Positions 61,654 through 64,000 of a DNA stretch of 64,000 bases are shown here, piece after piece. The number at the start of each line of letters is the position of its first letter. Position 1 is the stretch's first letter. The stretch comes from Nocardia amikacinitolerans NBRC 108937 (GTDB lineage Bacteria > Actinomycetota > Actinomycetes > Mycobacteriales > Mycobacteriaceae). Made by a program: the position numbers and the translations under genes. The notes under the pieces were generated by a model. That model did no database searches. It was given only the letters and a program-made list of their open reading frames with translations, and was not told the origin of the DNA. The DNA is taken from assembly GCF_001612615.1 (NCBI RefSeq), contig NZ_BDAU01000016.1, positions 1-64,000 on the forward strand. The letters are read 5' to 3'.

Positions 61654-63291
61654 ATGTTGAGCACCATGCAGGACGAGCCGCTCTCGCTCGCGACGCTGTT
61701 GAAGTACGCCGCTACCTTCCAAGGCGACAGCACCGTGTCCACCTGGACCGGCACCGGCGTGCGCACCATGACCTACCGCGAGATGGGCACCGAGGCGGCT
61801 CGGCTGGCGAATGCGCTGCGCGGGTTCGGCATCGGTGTCGGTGATCGGGTCGGCACCTTCATGTGGAACAACAACGAGCACATGGTCGCCTACATCGCGG
61901 TGCCCGCGATGGGTGCGGTGCTGCACGCGCTCAACATCCGGCTGTTCCCCGAGCAGTTGGTCTACGTGGCCAATCACGCCGAGGATCAGGTCGTCATCGT
62001 GGACGGCACGCTCGTGCCGATGTTCGCCCAGTACCTGCCGAATTTGAAGACGGTGCGCCATGTCATCGTCGCCAATGGTGACGCGTCGGCGTTGCAGGCT
62101 CCCGAGGGTGTGCAGGTGCACTCCTACTCCGAGTTGCTTGCCGCTCAGCCCGACACCTTCGACTTCCCGGTGATCGACGAGAAGTCCGCTGCCGCAATGT
62201 GTTACACCTCGGGTACCACCGGCGACCCGAAGGGTGTGGTGTACTCGCACCGCTCCAACTGGCTGCACGCCATGCAGGTCTGCTCGCCGATGGGCATGGG
62301 CTTCAGCGGCGCCGACAACGTGCTCGCGATCGTTCCGCTGTTCCACGCCAACGCCTGGGGCCTGCCGTACGCGGCGCTGATGTCGGGCGCGAATGTGCTG
62401 ATGCCCGACCGGTTCCTGCAGCCGGGTCCGCTGCTGGAGATGATGGCCGATCAGAAGCCGACCTTCGCCGCGGCCGTGCCGACCATCTGGGGCGGCGTGC
62501 TGGCGGGTCTGGCCGCCAAGCCGCAGGACATCTCGCACCTGCGCACCGCGGTGGTCGGTGGTTCGGCGGTGCCGCCGTCGATGATGCGTGCCTTCCAGGA
62601 GCAGCACGGCGTGCGCATCCTGCACGCGTGGGGCATGACCGAGACCTCGCCGCTGGGCAGCGTCGCGCACCCGCCCGCCGGGGTCACCGGCGAGCAGGAG
62701 TGGGAATACCGTTACACCCAGGGCCGTTTCCCGGCCAGCGTGCAGGCGCGGCTGGTCGGCGACGACGGCAGCGTGGTGCCCAACGACGGAGAATCGCTCG
62801 GCGAGTTGGAGGTTCGCGGTCCGTGGATCACCGGCTCCTACTACTCCCCCGAGGGCGGAGTCATCGACCCGGACAAGTTCGACGACGGCTGGCTGCGCAC
62901 CGGCGACGTCGGCAAGATCAGCCCGAACGGCTACCTCACGCTGGTGGACCGCTCCAAGGACGTGATCAAGTCCGGCGGCGAGTGGATCTCCTCGGTGGAC
63001 CTGGAGAACGCCGTCATGGGTCACCCGTCCGTCGCCGAGGCCGCCGTCATCGGCGTGCCGGACGAGAAGTGGGACGAGCGGCCGCTGGTGGCGATCGTGC
63101 TGAAGGAAGGCACCGAGGCCAAGGCCGAGAAACTGCGCGACTTCCTCGCCGACAAGTTCGCCAAATGGCAGCTGCCCGAACGGTGGACGTTCATCGCGGA
63201 GGTGCCCAAGACCAGCGTCGGCAAGTTCGACAAGAAGCGCCTGCGCGCCCAGTACGCGGATGGTGATCTGACCGTCACCACGCTGTCCTGA
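61654..63291 (+). CDS. Acyl-CoA synthetase (FadD/AMP-ligase family)
   Basis: 545 residues. The AMP-binding motif is [17 protein letters not shown], then [11 protein letters not shown], the adenylate-loop GWLRTGDVG, and the C-terminal lysine in [24 protein letters not shown] is typical of medium/long-chain fatty acyl-CoA ligases. It activates a carboxylic acid with ATP and CoA; chain length is not readable here. ATG 61654 follows ataaggag. Monocistronic, ended by the hairpin at 63300. Confidence 0.87.
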   Translation: MLSTMQDEPLSLATLLKYAATFQGDSTVSTWTGTGVRTMTYREMGTEAARLANALRGFGIGVGDRVGTFMWNNNEHMVAYIAVPAMGAVLHALNIRLFPEQLVYVANHAEDQVVIVDGTLVPMFAQYLPNLKTVRHVIVANGDASALQAPEGVQVHSYSELLAAQPDTFDFPVIDEKSAAAMCYTSGTTGDPKGVVYSHRSNWLHAMQVCSPMGMGFSGADNVLAIVPLFHANAWGLPYAALMSGANVLMPDRFLQPGPLLEMMADQKPTFAAAVPTIWGGVLAGLAAKPQDISHLRTAVVGGSAVPPSMMRAFQEQHGVRILHAWGMTETSPLGSVAHPPAGVTGEQEWEYRYTQGRFPASVQARLVGDDGSVVPNDGESLGELEVRGPWITGSYYSPEGGVIDPDKFDDGWLRTGDVGKISPNGYLTLVDRSKDVIKSGGEWISSVDLENAVMGHPSVAEAAVIGVPDEKWDERPLVAIVLKEGTEAKAEKLRDFLADKFAKWQLPERWTFIAEVPKTSVGKFDKKRLRAQYADGDLTVTTLS

Positions 63292-63299
63292 GGTAGCCC

Positions 63300-63338
63300 G
63301 AAGCCCGGTCCCGTTGTGCGCCAGCGGGATCGGGCTTC
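63300..63338 (+). terminator. Hairpin terminator of the acyl-CoA synthetase gene
   Basis: gaagcccggtcccg (63300-63313) pairs with cgggatcgggcttc (63325-63338) with one G-T pair. It begins 8 bp after the stop codon. Confidence 0.83.
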
Positions 63339-63633
63339 GCGCTGTCAGCGACATGTTCCGCCCGCCGATCGGATTCCGGCTTCGCCGCGCGCCACCGCAA
63401 CCAGGCCTCGCGCGGTCAGTGCCCCGGACTCGCTGCGCGCAACCGGGCTCGAGCCTTGCGCTGGTGCCGCGTCGAGAATGGTCGGCACGTAACCGACCGA
63501 AGGCACCCTTCATCCCGCCAGACCGACTGAAGGCGACCTTCACTCACCTGAACTGTCCCTATGAACCGGCCGAGGGCGGTCTCGACCGTGGTGGGCGGGG
63601 GCTGTGTGGGTCGCTGGGAGCGGGCGAATGGTG
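63339..63633. other. Intergenic stretch with a duplicated 30 bp motif
   Basis: No gene is evident. accgaccgaaggcacccttc (63492-63511) recurs 30 bp later as accgactgaaggcgaccttc (63522-63541); each copy contains a gaagg/ccttc inverted repeat. The stretch 63360-63480 is rich in cgcgcgc-type sequence with no feature I can name. Confidence 0.5.
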
Positions 63634-64000
63634 TCAGGGTGGTGGGTCGGCTGTGGCCCGGCGGGCGCGTTTGGCTTGGGCGCGGTCGATGCGTGGGTCT
63701 TCGGTGACCTCGTAGCGTTTCAGGTAGAGGCTGACGAAGGACTGCGCGGTGGCGGTGGCCGGGATGGCGAGTAGTGCACCGACCGCGCCGAGCAACGCTC
63801 CGCCCGCGAGCACGGCGAGCAGGGCGACGGCCGGATTGACGTCCACGGTGCGCGCGGTGAGCTTCGGTTGCAGCACGTAGTCCTGGAACTGCTGGTAGAC
63901 GATGGCGAACAGAATCACCCAGACCGCGTCCAGCGGCCGGATCGTGAGCGCGACCAGCACCGGAAGCACGCCGGCGAGATAGGTGCCGACGGTCGGCACG
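63634..64000 (-). CDS. AI-2E family transporter, C-terminal fragment (cut by window edge)
   Basis: Only the last ~121 codons are in the window; the gene continues to the right. IVYQQFQDYVLQPKLTARTV, NPAVALLAVLAGGALLGAVG and GALLAIPATATAQSFVSLYL are the conserved C-terminal membrane segments of the AI-2E/PerM transporter family (usually 350-400 residues). The tail (YEVTEDPRIDRAQAKRARRA) is charged and cytoplasmic. Substrate cannot be inferred; most family members do not transport autoinducer. Confidence 0.83.
   Translation of the reverse strand, partial: VPTVGTYLAGVLPVLVALTIRPLDAVWVILFAIVYQQFQDYVLQPKLTARTVDVNPAVALLAVLAGGALLGAVGALLAIPATATAQSFVSLYLKRYEVTEDPRIDRAQAKRARRATADPPP

Overview
The window looks like a chromosomal segment of a high-GC actinomycete of the mycolate-producing Corynebacteriales, most likely Nocardia or a close relative. 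The grounds are the strong third-position GC bias, an antigen-85-type mycolyltransferase, IdeR/DmdR1-type iron boxes, an IrtAB-type siderophore importer with a separate siderophore-interacting FAD protein, an S10 ribosomal operon that ends at rpsQ, and several actinobacterial families (EXLDI, SCO5389, DrrA-type ABC). The genus is inferred; no rRNA or tRNA gene is visible.

Layout. Positions 1-830 hold a 36-37 bp tandem array and one copy of a 122 bp palindromic element. A secreted or membrane-anchored alpha/beta hydrolase (871-2253) is followed by about 1.3 kb of decayed tandem repeats that appear to be copied from that gene. Positions 3627-8452 form an iron-uptake block: siderophore-interacting protein, a tandem-repeat island, and the two half-ABC transporters, with an iron box in front of each transcription unit. 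From 8.5 to 19.9 kb lie mixed housekeeping and unknown genes: a PPOX/F420-type flavoprotein, an RluA-like pseudouridine synthase, a secreted protein, a CPBP protease, a flavin oxidoreductase, an 800-residue membrane protein with a C-terminal helix-turn-helix, an MmpL transporter paired with an EXLDI protein, a small membrane protein and a putative phosphatase.

Positions 20.1-25.35 kb (minus strand) carry the S10 operon: rpsJ-rplC-rplD-rplW-rplB-rpsS-rplV-rpsC-rplP-rpmC-rpsQ. It has a structured leader upstream and a strong hairpin downstream. Then follow a DUF4442 protein, a CrtL-type lycopene cyclase, a DrrABC-like exporter operon, an aldehyde-dehydrogenase homologue lacking the catalytic cysteine, a double-domain TetR regulator with tandem operator-like repeats facing an enoyl-CoA hydratase, an extended-SDR protein and a mycolyltransferase.

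The main accessory feature is one 16.75 kb gene (37275-54029, minus) for a five-module non-ribosomal peptide synthetase, A-T / C-A-T / C-A-T / C-A-T-E / C-A-T-TE. It is preceded by a LuxR-type regulator that may itself be under iron control. Module 2 reads clearly as serine. The epimerase of module 4 has lost its HH dyad, and the module-4 adenylation domain contains a patch with foreign-looking codon usage.

The right end (55.5-64 kb) holds an M23 peptidase, a nitronate monooxygenase, a SCO5389-family protein, a Baeyer-Villiger-type monooxygenase, an ArsR sensor translationally coupled to a CDF metal exporter, an acyl-CoA synthetase and the 3' end of an AI-2E family transporter gene. Convergent gene pairs are separated by clear bidirectional hairpins at several places.
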